Counted from the stretch's first letter, positions 15,765 through 24,495 are shown. The stretch is DNA of 64,000 nucleotides from Pseudomonadota bacterium (GCA_023390055.1 JAEWDP010000148.1:1-64000); one strand, 5' to 3'. Notes: a model not told the origin generated them from the sequence alone. A program made the numbers and translations.

Positions 15765-18275
15765 ATGACGAAGGTACTTGGCAACTTTTCTCCCGAGGAG
15801 CAAGCAAGCCAGGCGGAACGGCTACGAAAGGTGTGGGCGACGCCAAAGGGGTGGCGCTACTGGACGTCAGTGAACAACAGCCAGATTGGCCTGTGGTATG
15901 GAGTGGCAGCATTTGGTTTCATGCTCTTTGCAGGTGTCCTTGCATTGCTCATGCGGCTCCAGCTATCTGTTCCAGAAAATGACCTGTTAACGGCAAATCT
16001 CTTTAATCAGGCTTTTACACTGCACGGGACGGTAATGATGTTCCTCTTTGCAGTACCCATTTTCGAAGCGATAGCTATCTTTCTTCTTCCCTCAATGCTG
16101 GGTGCTCGCGAATTGCCGTTTCCGCGTCTTTCCGCATTTGGCTTTTGGAGCTTCCTGTTGGGAGGCGTCTTCGTTTGTGGGTCAATCTTCTTTGACTCGG
16201 CTCCAAGCACCGGATGGTTTATGTATCCGCCGCTTGCCACCAGCAAAGAGCTGTCCGGGATTGGCGCAGATATCTGGCTGTTGGGGCTCTCCTTCATTGA
16301 AATTGCTTCGATTGCTGCGGCAGTCGAGATCATCGTAGGCGTCCTAAAGTGCCGCGCTCCGGGCATGCGTATCAACCTCATGCCGATGTTTGCTTGGTAC
16401 TTGCTAATCGTCGCAGGAATGATCCTGTTTGCTTTCCCGCCTCTGATTGCGGGCGACATTCTTTTTGAGATGGAGCGGATGTTTGACTGGCCGTTCTTTA
16501 ATGCAGACCTGGGGGGCGATCCACTCCTATGGCAACATCTTTTCTGGATATTCGGTCATCCGGAAGTCTACATTATTTTTCTTCCGGCCATTGCGCTGAT
16601 GGCAATGATTGTTCCGACATTTTCACAACGTCCAATCGTTGGCTATTCCTGGATCGTTCTAGCAGCAGTCGGCACAGGTTTTCTCAGTTTTGGCCTGTGG
16701 GTGCATCACATGTTCACCACAGGCCTGCCCCAGATTTCATTGGCATTCTTTTCAGCCGCCTCAGAAGCCGTGGCGATCCCCACCGGTGTCCAGATATTCG
16801 TTTTCATCGCTACCATGCTCGCTGGCCGTGTCATCCTTTCTGTTCCGATGCTTTTCGGTGCTGGCGGTCTTGCCATCTTCGTAATCGGTGGACTGACAGG
16901 GGTTATGGTGGCGCTCGTACCCTTCGACTGGCAGGCACATGACACCTACTTCATCGTCGCTCATCTACACTACGTCTTGATCGGTGGGATGCTCTTTCCG
17001 GTGATTGCCGGAATCTACTACTACTTCCCTTTTTTCTCACGCATGAAGCTCAGTGATTTGTGGGGTAAGGTTGCGTTCTGGGTGATGTTCTCCGGGTTTA
17101 ATATCGGCTTCTTTCCAATGCACCTTTCTGGCCTTCGCGGGATGCCGCGCAGGGTATTTACCTATCCGGAAGACCTGGGTTGGGGCTGGTTCAATCTCGT
17201 TTCGACAGTTGGCGCGTTCATATTCGCGTGCGGGGTTTTGATCATAATCGTGGATATCATCCGACCAAAACGAACAATCGATGACCTGAATCCATGGGCT
17301 GCCGGAACGCTTGAATGGACAAATGACCCGCGTGAGAGCTGGGGCATGCGGTCCGTTCCGATCATCACCAGCCGCTATCCCCTTTGGGAACAACCCAATC
17401 TCAAACGGGACATCGAGGATGGGCGGTTCTATCTGCCGGATGCGAGAACAGGACATCGGGAAACGCTCGTCACGTCGGTCTTGAATGCAGACCCAATACA
17501 ATGTCTTCGCGTCGGCGGCACGTCTTACGTCACCATCGTGTCAGCAATTTCCTTGGGGGGTGTCTTCATTGCTCTGACATTTCATTGGTGGACGTTTGCC
17601 GTTGTGTGTGCAGTCGTTGCATTTGCGGCTATCGTCTATTGGCTCTGGACCGGCACGGCTGAGATACCGGAGGCCTACGAGATGGATGTCGGTCTCGAAA
17701 CGAGGTTACCGATCTATACGTCTGGACTGCCCTCTGTCGGGTGGTGGGCCATGTTTATCACCATGGTTGGTGACGGCACGGCCTTCGTCAGCCTCATCTT
17801 CGGGTATTTTTTCTATTGGACGATCCACAAAGACTTCACAGCAGGTATCACAGGCCCCGGGATCTTATGGCCGATGGTGGCGACTGTGGTCTTTCTGCTG
17901 TCCTTTGGTCTGATGCTGGTGGCGCGACGTCTCAATCGTCAAGGTTCTATTCGTAGCACCCGAGCCATCCTGGGAATATCTGCTACTGCAACACTTGCGG
18001 CGTCGGCCGCCGGGCTGATGGGGCCGATTGTGCATGGGATGGAACCGGCTTCGCATGTCTATCCTGCAATCGTATGGATCCTCGTTATTTGGACAATAAT
18101 ACATGCGTTCATCGGCTGCATCATGCAGTTCTACTGCCTGGCCCGTAGCTTTGCCGGCATAATGACCCCTCGTTATGATCAAGATATCGTCAATGTAACC
18201 CTTTACTGGCATTTCCTGGTGATTACCGCTGTTGTGACGTTCGGAACCATTGGCTTGTTTCCGGTGTTGAGGTGA
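15765..18275 (+). CDS. fused cytochrome c oxidase subunits I and III
   Basis: An 836-residue heme-copper oxidase. The N-terminal two-thirds is subunit I: heme ligands His87 and His402, heme-copper ligands His265, His314, His315 and His400, and the cross-linked Tyr269 in GHPEVY. The C-terminal part from about residue 580 is a subunit III-like helical bundle. Glu267 marks an A1-type site. However, the K-channel lysine position holds Gln343 (PTGVQIF) and the D-channel entry Asp is Glu116, with the usual channel asparagines missing. It receives electrons from the coxB product. The start ATG 15765 lies directly after repeat copy A. Confidence 0.92.
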   Translation: MTKVLGNFSPEEQASQAERLRKVWATPKGWRYWTSVNNSQIGLWYGVAAFGFMLFAGVLALLMRLQLSVPENDLLTANLFNQAFTLHGTVMMFLFAVPIFEAIAIFLLPSMLGARELPFPRLSAFGFWSFLLGGVFVCGSIFFDSAPSTGWFMYPPLATSKELSGIGADIWLLGLSFIEIASIAAAVEIIVGVLKCRAPGMRINLMPMFAWYLLIVAGMILFAFPPLIAGDILFEMERMFDWPFFNADLGGDPLLWQHLFWIFGHPEVYIIFLPAIALMAMIVPTFSQRPIVGYSWIVLAAVGTGFLSFGLWVHHMFTTGLPQISLAFFSAASEAVAIPTGVQIFVFIATMLAGRVILSVPMLFGAGGLAIFVIGGLTGVMVALVPFDWQAHDTYFIVAHLHYVLIGGMLFPVIAGIYYYFPFFSRMKLSDLWGKVAFWVMFSGFNIGFFPMHLSGLRGMPRRVFTYPEDLGWGWFNLVSTVGAFIFACGVLIIIVDIIRPKRTIDDLNPWAAGTLEWTNDPRESWGMRSVPIITSRYPLWEQPNLKRDIEDGRFYLPDARTGHRETLVTSVLNADPIQCLRVGGTSYVTIVSAISLGGVFIALTFHWWTFAVVCAVVAFAAIVYWLWTGTAEIPEAYEMDVGLETRLPIYTSGLPSVGWWAMFITMVGDGTAFVSLIFGYFFYWTIHKDFTAGITGPGILWPMVATVVFLLSFGLMLVARRLNRQGSIRSTRAILGISATATLAASAAGLMGPIVHGMEPASHVYPAIVWILVIWTIIHAFIGCIMQFYCLARSFAGIMTPRYDQDIVNVTLYWHFLVITAVVTFGTIGLFPVLR

Positions 18276-18279
18276 CGCC

Positions 18280-18660
18280 ATGAAGCATTACCTCCCTCGT
18301 GAAGTGGAAAGCCTCTGGACCCTGTTTACGGCACCGATTGTCTGGGGTCTGCACTTTGTGCTCTGTTACACGATTGTCGCGGTCTATTGCGAAAAGTCCG
18401 CCATCTGGAATGTCGAGTTCCGTGATGTGAGGATCGTGCTTGCACTGGTGACATTCGCTGCTCTCGCAATGATCGTATTGTCGGCTCTACTCGCATGGCG
18501 GCAATGGAACTTCGGTACAGGGGACCCTCCACATGACCAGCCGACCGACCATGACAGGCGGCTTTTTCAAGGCTTTGCGACGCTACTGCTTTCCGGATTG
18601 AGCTTCATTGCCATCGTGTATGTCGCCCTGCCTCTGGTTTTTATCGCGGGATGCTATTGA
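18280..18660 (+). CDS. small membrane protein of the oxidase cluster
   Basis: A 126-residue protein with three hydrophobic segments (about residues 17-35, 50-70 and 97-120). It starts four bases after the oxidase stop and overlaps the next gene by ATGA, so it belongs to the same operon. I do not recognise a catalytic motif. Its position between the oxidase and the CtaG-like gene suggests a small accessory or assembly subunit, a subunit IV-like role being one option. Confidence 0.75.
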   Translation: MKHYLPREVESLWTLFTAPIVWGLHFVLCYTIVAVYCEKSAIWNVEFRDVRIVLALVTFAALAMIVLSALLAWRQWNFGTGDPPHDQPTDHDRRLFQGFATLLLSGLSFIAIVYVALPLVFIAGCY

Positions 18661-19295
18661 TGAAGAAGCTATTACTCGTCACCGGCGTTGTGTGGCTTGC
18701 GGTAGTGTGGGGAGTAATCCTTCCTTTATCGGATCGGCAGTCATTCTCGGTCCACATGGTCGTACATATGTCAGTCGTTGCCGGCATTGCACCACTCGTC
18801 GCAGCCTATATTTCCGGGTCCCGCTATGACCTAACCATGCGTCTACCATGGTTCACACCAGTTTTTGCGTCTATCCTCGAAATGGTGGTCGTATGGGGGT
18901 GGCACCTTCCGGTGAGCCGCCGACTTGCGGAAGTGCATGTGATCGTGACGATCCTAGAGCAGATGTCCTTTATCGGGGTGGGGCTCTTGCTCTGGTTGAC
19001 TTGTCTGGGTGGAGCATTGGATGGTCATGCTGGCCGTCGGCTTGCCGGTGTCTTCGGTCTGCTCTTTACTTCCATGCACATGACGCTTCTTGGGGCACTT
19101 CTCGCTCTATCGCCACGCTCACTTTATGGTGACGGACAGGTTACGTGTTTTGGAGTTTCGATCAGCCCAATCGTCGACCAACAAGTTGGCGGAGTGATCA
19201 TGCTGCTCGTCGGCGCTGTCGCCTATCTGCTTGGAGGCATCGTATTACTTGCATCAGTGCTTGAGCCACGCCAAGTCTCTGGAGAACGGCTGTGA
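18660..19295 (+). CDS. CtaG-like (caa3 type) cytochrome oxidase assembly membrane protein
   Basis: A 211-residue protein with about six membrane helices. It carries conserved histidines in the pattern of the COG3336 CtaG family (HMVVHMSVVAGIAPLV, WGWHLP, FTSMHMTLLGALL, placed in helices), which is linked to copper insertion into caa3 oxidases. It is not homologous to the Cox11 protein also called CtaG. The start ATG 18660 overlaps the previous stop; an in-frame ATG at 18651 is possible. The next gene starts within its stop codon. Confidence 0.8.
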   Translation: MKKLLLVTGVVWLAVVWGVILPLSDRQSFSVHMVVHMSVVAGIAPLVAAYISGSRYDLTMRLPWFTPVFASILEMVVVWGWHLPVSRRLAEVHVIVTILEQMSFIGVGLLLWLTCLGGALDGHAGRRLAGVFGLLFTSMHMTLLGALLALSPRSLYGDGQVTCFGVSISPIVDQQVGGVIMLLVGAVAYLLGGIVLLASVLEPRQVSGERL

Positions 19296-20344
19296 TTATC
19301 CGGTGGAAGCACATACTGGTTACAATTGCCGCAATGGCGAGTGCCGGTATCCTGGTTGGCTGGATGGGGTTGATTGGGGTCGGAGCGAGTGGCGGCCACT
19401 GGGCGATTACCGACTGGTTCCTTCATTGGGTGATGCGCAATTCTGTGCGCACGGCAGCTCTTTCACTAGAGGCACCAGAATTGGATAATGCGGCATACTT
19501 GCCGTTTGCGGCGGGCCATTATGAAACAGGCTGTGCGATATGTCATGGCTCACCGGCGCAACCTAGATCGGATGCCGTGCTCGCCATGCTGCCAGTTCCT
19601 CCTGATTTGAAGGCAACCGCATCGACATGGTCGGATGAACAGCTTTTCCAGATCATTCAACATGGAATTAAGTTTACCGGGATGCCCGCCTGGCCCGCAC
19701 AAACGCGGCCTGACGAGGTCTGGGGAATGGTTGCCTTTGTGCGAAAGTTGCCGGAGATGACCGCGGACGAATATTATCGGCTATCTGGTCTCCATCTGCC
19801 ACCTATGGAAGGTGAAGTCTCTCCACTGCCGATCACCTGTGAAAGCTGCCACAGTGAACGCAAGCTTCATGCCTCAAGCCTGGTTCCAAGCTTGGCAGGA
19901 CAGTCGGAAGCCTATCTGTTGGAAAGCCTTCGCGCCTATAGCGAAGGCCAAAGACCAAGCGGTGTGATGGGCGTGGCGGTTGGAACGCTGCCTGATGAGG
20001 CATTACCTAGTCTGGCACGCTACTATGCCGGTCAGTCACGCCTGAAACGATCGGCTACGACGCCCGCTGCGGTGCTCGAGGCGGGGCGTCTTCTTGCCGA
20101 AAACGGTCGTGCAGACAAGAAGATTCCAGCCTGCCTTTCCTGTCATGAGAAACCCGGAGCAAATCCTGTATATCCCTTCATTGCGGGTCAAGGTCGGGCC
20201 TACCTGGAGCGGCAATTACGACTGTTCAAGGCAGGGAATAGAGGCGGAACACGCTATAGCCATCTCATGACGAAGGTGGCTCGAGGCCTATCTGAAGACG
20301 ACATTGTTGCTGTGAGCGCATATTTTGCACAACGGCAAAAGTGA
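19292..20344 (+). CDS. membrane-anchored tri-heme cytochrome c
   Basis: A 350-residue protein starting at GTG 19292, which overlaps the previous stop. An uncleaved N-terminal helix (about residues 8-30) anchors it. Three c-type heme motifs follow: CAICH, CESCH and CLSCH. The first domain is like the cytochrome subunits of alcohol or aldehyde dehydrogenases; the second and third resemble cytochrome c4-type domains. As last gene of the oxidase operon it probably delivers electrons to the caa3-type oxidase from a periplasmic dehydrogenase or the bc1 complex. Confidence 0.88.
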   Translation: MIIRWKHILVTIAAMASAGILVGWMGLIGVGASGGHWAITDWFLHWVMRNSVRTAALSLEAPELDNAAYLPFAAGHYETGCAICHGSPAQPRSDAVLAMLPVPPDLKATASTWSDEQLFQIIQHGIKFTGMPAWPAQTRPDEVWGMVAFVRKLPEMTADEYYRLSGLHLPPMEGEVSPLPITCESCHSERKLHASSLVPSLAGQSEAYLLESLRAYSEGQRPSGVMGVAVGTLPDEALPSLARYYAGQSRLKRSATTPAAVLEAGRLLAENGRADKKIPACLSCHEKPGANPVYPFIAGQGRAYLERQLRLFKAGNRGGTRYSHLMTKVARGLSEDDIVAVSAYFAQRQK

Positions 20345-20458
20345 TTGGTGCCAGACCCGGGTTCAATTTAAACGCTGCTGCCTGATCGCGGCTAGGTTGA
20401 TATCAAGAAAACAAGGCCCGCGAAATGGGTGGCACCGTAGCCACTCCCAGGTACAAGT

Positions 20459-20725
20459 TTAATCGTAATCTGTAGAAGCACGACTTCTTGCGGCCTCTAG
20501 AATTGTTCGCAACTCCCTGGCCGCGGCGTTTTCGATCGCGAAGCCGATGTCCGGAATCGCTCCAGGATCTTCCTCGTTTGCCTTGAACGTTGCATCATCA
20601 CGCAGACGTCGCAGGAACTGCGTGATTGTCACTTCGCCACCAATCATAGCGGCGAGTATATCGATCATCAGCTCTCTATGTGCATTGAGCCGACCCTCCA
20701 AATCGTTTGCAGTCAAAGTACTCAT
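20459..20725 (-). CDS. hypothetical protein, 88 aa
   Basis: A soluble, mostly helical, acidic protein starting at ATG 20725 behind AAGGAGATCAATC; a longer in-frame extension to 20794 lacks a better ribosome site. It resembles short proteins of unknown function often met in rhizobia, with the pattern LNAHRELMI near residue 15 and NEEDPGAIPD near residue 50. No GSR promoter is visible upstream, unlike its neighbours. Confidence 0.65.
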   Translation of the reverse strand: MSTLTANDLEGRLNAHRELMIDILAAMIGGEVTITQFLRRLRDDATFKANEEDPGAIPDIGFAIENAAARELRTILEAARSRASTDYD

Positions 20726-21115
20726 GATTGATCTCCTTGTCGTCCACTCGACTATTCCCAGAGGGAGAGTGTTTCTGGCCATCTCGAAGAGCAACTTGTT
20801 TGATGCCTCTTCTTGATGGCACTTCTGGCTTGTAGGCAGATGCGGCGACCCCTGTGAAAACCGGACTGGCGAAATCCGATCTGGACGCCGGCCGGGTTGC
20901 GTTCAGGGTAACGTTGCGCTGCGGGAGAGCCAGAAGATAAGCGGTGTATGTTGGCAACCCTGCTCGGTTGATCCTGATGTCGGGCGAAAGCGTCCCCACT
21001 GCCGGCAAACCCCCGTCTTTAAGAGCGGGGAGACGTTACAGCCATCTTTGAATTTCTGTTGTCTGTAGTATGCTCTGAAATTGCTCATAAAGGTTGTGCA
21101 TTTGCCATTCGACAT
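20726..21115. other. 390-bp region with partial repeat copy C
   Basis: No protein gene is supported here. The minus-strand frame 20676-21008 has no start signal. The part from about 20950 to 21040 is a repeat remnant listed separately; the rest is unassigned. Confidence 0.4.
20950..21040 (-). repeat. dispersed element copy C, left end only
   Basis: On the minus strand it reads a C/G hairpin (CCCCG..CGGGG, 21011-21030), then GTTTGCCGGCAGTGG, TTTCGCCCGACATCAGG and ATCAACCGAGCAGGGTTG. The last block closely matches copy A (CAGGATCAACC-AAGAAGGGTTG) and copy B (GATTGACCGAGCAGAGTTG). The C/G hairpin before a GTTTG box resembles ends of IS200/IS605-type elements. No right end was found, so this copy is truncated. 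Confidence 0.55.
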
Positions 21116-21703
21116 TTACGGCTGCCACCAATCGAGAACTGCTGCGGTCGTAGAGACGCTTAGCTGGGTAGAAAAACGTCGCTGATAGAGCTGAAGCGTT
21201 GCGTCGTGGGTTTCATCAGAAGTACTGCAAATCCCGTCCTTCAGGAGGATGATGGCGTAACCCAGATCGACCGCGCCCATGATCGCTGCCAGTACACAAA
21301 CATCTGTCTCGCCGCCCGAGACGACAAGCGTCGTTACTTTCTCGCGGCGTAAGTAATCGTGCAGGGATCCGTCAATCCACGGCGAATATGTGGCTTTATC
21401 GAAAACTACGGCCGGAGGTGCAACAGCGCGCAACTCCGGGAGGATATCGACCATGTCGTGCCCCAAAATCTCGCGTGTCATCATTGGCCATTTTTCGTAA
21501 TAGAGTTTCCAAGTCCCATATGCGTCGCTGGGGCGCGGAGGAGGCAAGAATCGAGTAAAGACGGTTTGAGCTGGATGGGCAGTTGCAAGAGAGGCTACGG
21601 GCACGCGGACCCTTTCCATCCATGGTATGTTCCAGGGCGTAGCATCGGCAAACATCCGCTGCATATCAACGCAAAGATGACGGCAGCGGCTTAAATCCTT
21701 CAC
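21116..21703 (-). CDS. isochorismatase-like cysteine hydrolase
   Basis: A 195-residue cytoplasmic hydrolase of the isochorismatase/nicotinamidase superfamily. The catalytic triad is visible: Asp in LCVDMQRMF, Lys in FDKATYSPW and Cys in SGGETDVCVLAA. GTG 21703 is preferred because AGGAG lies seven bases upstream; a TTG at 21709 is too close to it. A perfect GSR promoter lies 34 bp upstream, back-to-back with the one for the next gene. Substrate unknown. Confidence 0.85.
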   Translation of the reverse strand: MKDLSRCRHLCVDMQRMFADATPWNIPWMERVRVPVASLATAHPAQTVFTRFLPPPRPSDAYGTWKLYYEKWPMMTREILGHDMVDILPELRAVAPPAVVFDKATYSPWIDGSLHDYLRREKVTTLVVSGGETDVCVLAAIMGAVDLGYAIILLKDGICSTSDETHDATLQLYQRRFSTQLSVSTTAAVLDWWQP

Positions 21704-21736
21704 TCTCAAGCTCCTGTCTTTGTCGTGTCCCGCAAG

Positions 21737-21761
21737 AACGATCCTCGGTCAGAAAGGTTCC
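21737..21761 (-). promoter_or_regulatory. EcfG-type (GSR) promoter
   Basis: GGAAC-N16-CGTT exactly on the minus strand, reading toward the isochorismatase-like gene. One base separates its -35 from that of the divergent site. Confidence 0.85.
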
Positions 21762-21762
21762 G

Positions 21763-21787
21763 GGAACTGTCTCAAAGCTCGTGCGTT
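21763..21787 (+). promoter_or_regulatory. EcfG-type (GSR) promoter
   Basis: GGAAC-N16-CGTT exactly, 28 bp before the start of the 110-aa gene at 21816. Confidence 0.85.
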
Positions 21788-21815
21788 TGACACAGCATGA
21801 TTACAGGAGGCCGAG

Positions 21816-22148
21816 ATGCAGGAGGAACTTCGGATTTACAGGCTTGTGCCTATTGCGGCAGCTTCTGATCCCAACTGGCAGAACAGCCAGCCGCAAGGGG
21901 AAGTTGTTGTGCGTGCACGTACATCAGGTGATGCGCGGATTGTGGCGGCTGACGCCGAGCTTGATTTTACAGAAGTTGATGCGTTGCCAGCGGAAGGAAA
22001 CTCGACGGAGATGGCTAGTGCGTTCCGCAATGAGAAGCTTTATACGGTTGTCTGTGATGAAAGCGGAACATACCCTGCTGCAGGTCAAAGAGCAGTACTA
22101 GACGGTTTCGTCCGCGTGGATAACATCATTTCGACACAAGTCGAATGA
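21816..22148 (+). CDS. stress-associated hypothetical protein, 110 aa
   Basis: A soluble protein of unknown function starting at ATG 21816 behind CAGGAGG. The N-terminus reads EELRIYRLVPIAAASDPNW; a GEVVVRARTSGDARIVAA segment and an EKLYTVVCDE strand suggest a small alpha/beta fold. It is preceded by a perfect GSR promoter and sits among other GSR genes, so it is very probably a stress protein. It ends four bases from the convergent nepR-like gene. Confidence 0.75.
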   Translation: MQEELRIYRLVPIAAASDPNWQNSQPQGEVVVRARTSGDARIVAADAELDFTEVDALPAEGNSTEMASAFRNEKLYTVVCDESGTYPAAGQRAVLDGFVRVDNIISTQVE

Positions 22149-22151
22149 TAG

Positions 22152-22328
22152 CTAGGTCTGTTTCTGAAACTTCTTGGACAAGGCTTTTTGAAGCTGTTCA
22201 GCCAGTTCTAGAAGGCGACCTGGTACAGGCTCTTTTTCAATCTCGCCGAGAAGGACCGATACTTCGCGAGTGACCCGTCGCCCCAGCCGAGGATCCGTTT
22301 CGGTGTTTTGATCAATTTTCTTCGTCAT
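22152..22328 (-). CDS. second NepR-like anti-sigma factor, 58 aa
   Basis: ATG 22328 has AGAGG five bases upstream. The C-terminal half follows the NepR pattern: an amphipathic helix then EIEKEPVPGRLLELAEQLQKAL, comparable to the EEGIPDRFLDLLEKLEEA stretch of the main NepR at 56.2 kb. NepR proteins hold EcfG inactive until phosphorylated PhyR captures them. It lies downstream of the 64-aa gene at 22677 on the same strand and probably shares its GSR promoter, which would make it feedback-controlled. Confidence 0.7.
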   Translation of the reverse strand: MTKKIDQNTETDPRLGRRVTREVSVLLGEIEKEPVPGRLLELAEQLQKALSKKFQKQT

Positions 22329-22482
22329 TCCGACCTCTGGGGATGATAAGCCGGTGACCTCCAGCAGTCTCTCCCGAAAACTTCGTCATTCTTCCATACA
22401 ACAATATGGGAACGTTCGGAAATACGAAAAATGCGAGCTCGAATGCAGGACGGATGGCGAATGTAGGGTTCTTCGAAGAGGT

Positions 22483-22677
22483 TTATCGCCGAGCTGGCGG
22501 AGTTCCTGTAGGGATTGACGTTACTGTCGTTGAAATTGGATCACTAGCCGGGAATGTATCCTCTAGGCCTTCCTCGAGCTGATCTTCGAGTTCTGCCTTA
22601 TCTTTCAGTTTGCGAGCACTTTGTGTCACGTTCTGTTTCGGTTGCAGCTTGTCTTGTCTCGGATTGTTCGTCGTCAT
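22483..22677 (-). CDS. small acidic stress protein, 64 aa
   Basis: ATG 22677 follows AGAGG and a perfect GSR promoter. The lysine-rich N-terminus is followed by the motif EEGLEDTFPASDPIS, a signature of short uncharacterised proteins common in Hyphomicrobiales and sphingomonads. No enzymatic motif is present. It probably forms a two-gene unit with the NepR-like gene 154 bp downstream. Confidence 0.75.
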   Translation of the reverse strand: MTTNNPRQDKLQPKQNVTQSARKLKDKAELEDQLEEGLEDTFPASDPISTTVTSIPTGTPPARR

Positions 22678-22706
22678 GTCCGTGTCCTCTGTTTCCGATG
22701 TCCTGA

Positions 22707-22731
22707 AACGCTGATGCCGAAGGATAGTTCC
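22707..22731 (-). promoter_or_regulatory. EcfG-type (GSR) promoter
   Basis: GGAAC-N16-CGTT exactly on the minus strand, 30 bp before ATG 22677. Divergent from the ku promoter 11 bp away. Confidence 0.85.
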
Positions 22732-22742
22732 GGTGCCGGATC

Positions 22743-22768
22743 GGAACAAATTTACCGAAAGGGCCGTT
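22743..22768 (+). promoter_or_regulatory. EcfG-type (GSR) promoter of the first ku gene
   Basis: GGAAC-N17-CGTT exactly, 28 bp before the TTG start of ku at 22797. Confidence 0.85.
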
Positions 22769-22796
22769 GAGTGGAAGGTGAATTGGAGAGAACATC

Positions 22797-23599
22797 TTGG
22801 CATCACGCATATTCTGGAAAGGATATCTGAAACTGTCGCTCGTTACATGTCGGGTCAGCATGGCGCCGGCTGTCTCTGAAGCGGGCAAGGTTCGGTTCCA
22901 CAATATCAATCGCAAAACCACAGTCGCGTTCTGAGCCAATATGTTGACGCAGTGACAGGAGAGGCGGTCGAGGACGAGGAACAGGTCAAGGGTTACCCGA
23001 AGGGTGAAGGCGACTATGTCTTGTTGGAGGATGAGGAGATTGAAGATATCGGGTTAGAAAGTACTCGGACGATTGATATTGAGACGTTTGTACCAATCGA
23101 AACGATTGGTTGGATCTGGTATGATCGACCTCACTATCTGACTCCGGAAGATGATGTGAGTGCCGAAGCGTTCGCAGTTATACGCGAGGCAATGGCGGTG
23201 TCGGGTGTGGCTGGGATAGCGCGTCTGGTGATGTATCGGCGGGAACGGGCTGTACTTCTTGTCCCGAAGGATGAAGGCATTGTGACATGGACATTGCGAT
23301 ATGGCAGCGAAGTTCGTGATGCCAAGAATTATTTCGACGATGCTGACATAGTGAAGCCGACATCCCAACATCTGACAATGATGAAGAAGCTGATCAAGGG
23401 ACGGACCGAACCGTGGAATCCATCAATGGCCGATGATCCGGTGCAGGACAACTTGCTGAACATCATCGCAGAGCGCAACAAGACCAAGAAGGTGAAGAAG
23501 CAGCCGAAAGCGAAGCAAGAGGAGCCCAGCAATGTGATCGACATCATGAGTGCGCTCAAGAAAAGTCTCGCGTCTGAACGCAAGGTCTCCCCAAAATAA
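22797..23599 (+). pseudogene. Ku DNA-end-binding protein, frameshifted
   Basis: The TTG at 22797 begins MASRIFWKGYLKLSLVTCRV, the classic bacterial Ku N-terminus, behind GGAGAG. The frame continues to RFHNINRKT and hits TGA near 22932. The rest of Ku (SQYVDAVTGEAVEDEEQVKGY onward to 23599) is in another frame. One missing base around 22915-22925, most simply a C in ACCCAC, restores a protein of about 267 residues. Ku bridges broken ends for LigD-dependent joining; no ligD is in the window. A sequencing error is possible, but the convergent second ku is also broken. Confidence 0.85.
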
Positions 23600-24445
23600 C
23601 GACACAGTGACGATCTTCGATCGCTCCGCAGCAAGCATTGGAATTCCATGAATGCTCATTGCCGATCCGTATCGGAATGTGTCGAACGCGATCGTCAATA
23701 CATTGCCGCAACGCATCAAGAAGATTGGAAGCCTTAGGTATCTTGGTCTTATTCTTCTTGGGAAGCGTGCGACCTTCCATCTTTGCCTTGATCAGTTTGG
23801 AAAGGGCAGTTTCATAACGGTCATCGAATTTGGTCGGGTCGAAGCTGCCTTTCTTTGTTGCAATGATGTGTTCTGCAAGTTCAAGCATTTCACCGTCAAT
23901 CTTGAATGTCGGGATATCCGCAAAGGCTTCTTTTGCCGCCTGCACTTCGTGGTCGCAATTAGACCCTGATCACCGGGCCGGATGAGTAACGTGCGAAGCC
24001 GTCGAAAAAGCACGGTACGGGAGAGTGCTGCAACATTCTGTTGCTGCAACCCAGCACGGATCAATTCATAGATATCGCTTGCTGCCTGATTGACCGGAGC
24101 AAGGTAATAGGGCCGGTCAAGGAAGATAGTGTCGATCTCTTCGCAGGGTATGAAGGCATCCAGCGCCAGTGTCTTGTTACTGTCTGGTACAGCTGACTTG
24201 ATTTCGTCCGGCTCCAGTACGACGTATCGGCCGTCTGCCATTTCATATCCCTTGACGATTTGGTCATCGTCGAGTTCTCGTCCAGTATCGGCGTCGATAT
24301 ATTGTCGGTGCACGCGGTGTCCCGTTTCGCGGTTAAGGATATGCAGGCTTACCCGGTCGGAAGTGGAAGCCGCGGTGTAGAGCGCTACCTGGCAGTTCAG
24401 CTCACCAACCTTCAGATAGCCTTTCCAATTTGCGCGCGGCGCCAA
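23556..24445 (-). pseudogene. second Ku protein, frameshifted
   Basis: The TTG at 24445 (MAPRANWKGYLKVGELNCQV) follows GGGAGG. The frame is good Ku to LLIRPGDQGLIATT; near 23950-23965 it shifts, and Ku resumes in another frame as CDHEVQAAKEAFADIPTFKIDG through to LLDALRQ. The junction looks like loss of about 16 bp, perhaps between short direct repeats resembling ATTGCGACCAC. The C-terminal tail after LLDALRQ is not Ku-like. It has a perfect GSR promoter and its tail overlaps the first ku by 44 bp. Confidence 0.82.
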
Positions 24446-24470
24446 AATATAACCTCCCTAAAAGCCATTC

Positions 24471-24495
24471 AACGGACATTAAGGGATTTCGTTCC
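24471..24495 (-). promoter_or_regulatory. EcfG-type (GSR) promoter of the second ku gene
   Basis: GGAAC-N16-CGTT exactly on the minus strand, 26 bp before the TTG start at 24445. Confidence 0.85.

Noticed and set aside
15457..15768. A 103-codon frame overlapping coxB (TAATG) and coxA (ATGA), seeming translationally coupled on both sides
   Set aside because: The whole stretch is homologous at both ends to repeat element B, which carries no such frame, and the predicted protein has no plausible composition. The overlaps appear to come from where the element lies.
20726..20860. GSR promoter for the 88-aa gene at 20725
   Set aside because: The closest match reads GGAAT without a -10 CGTT at the right distance.
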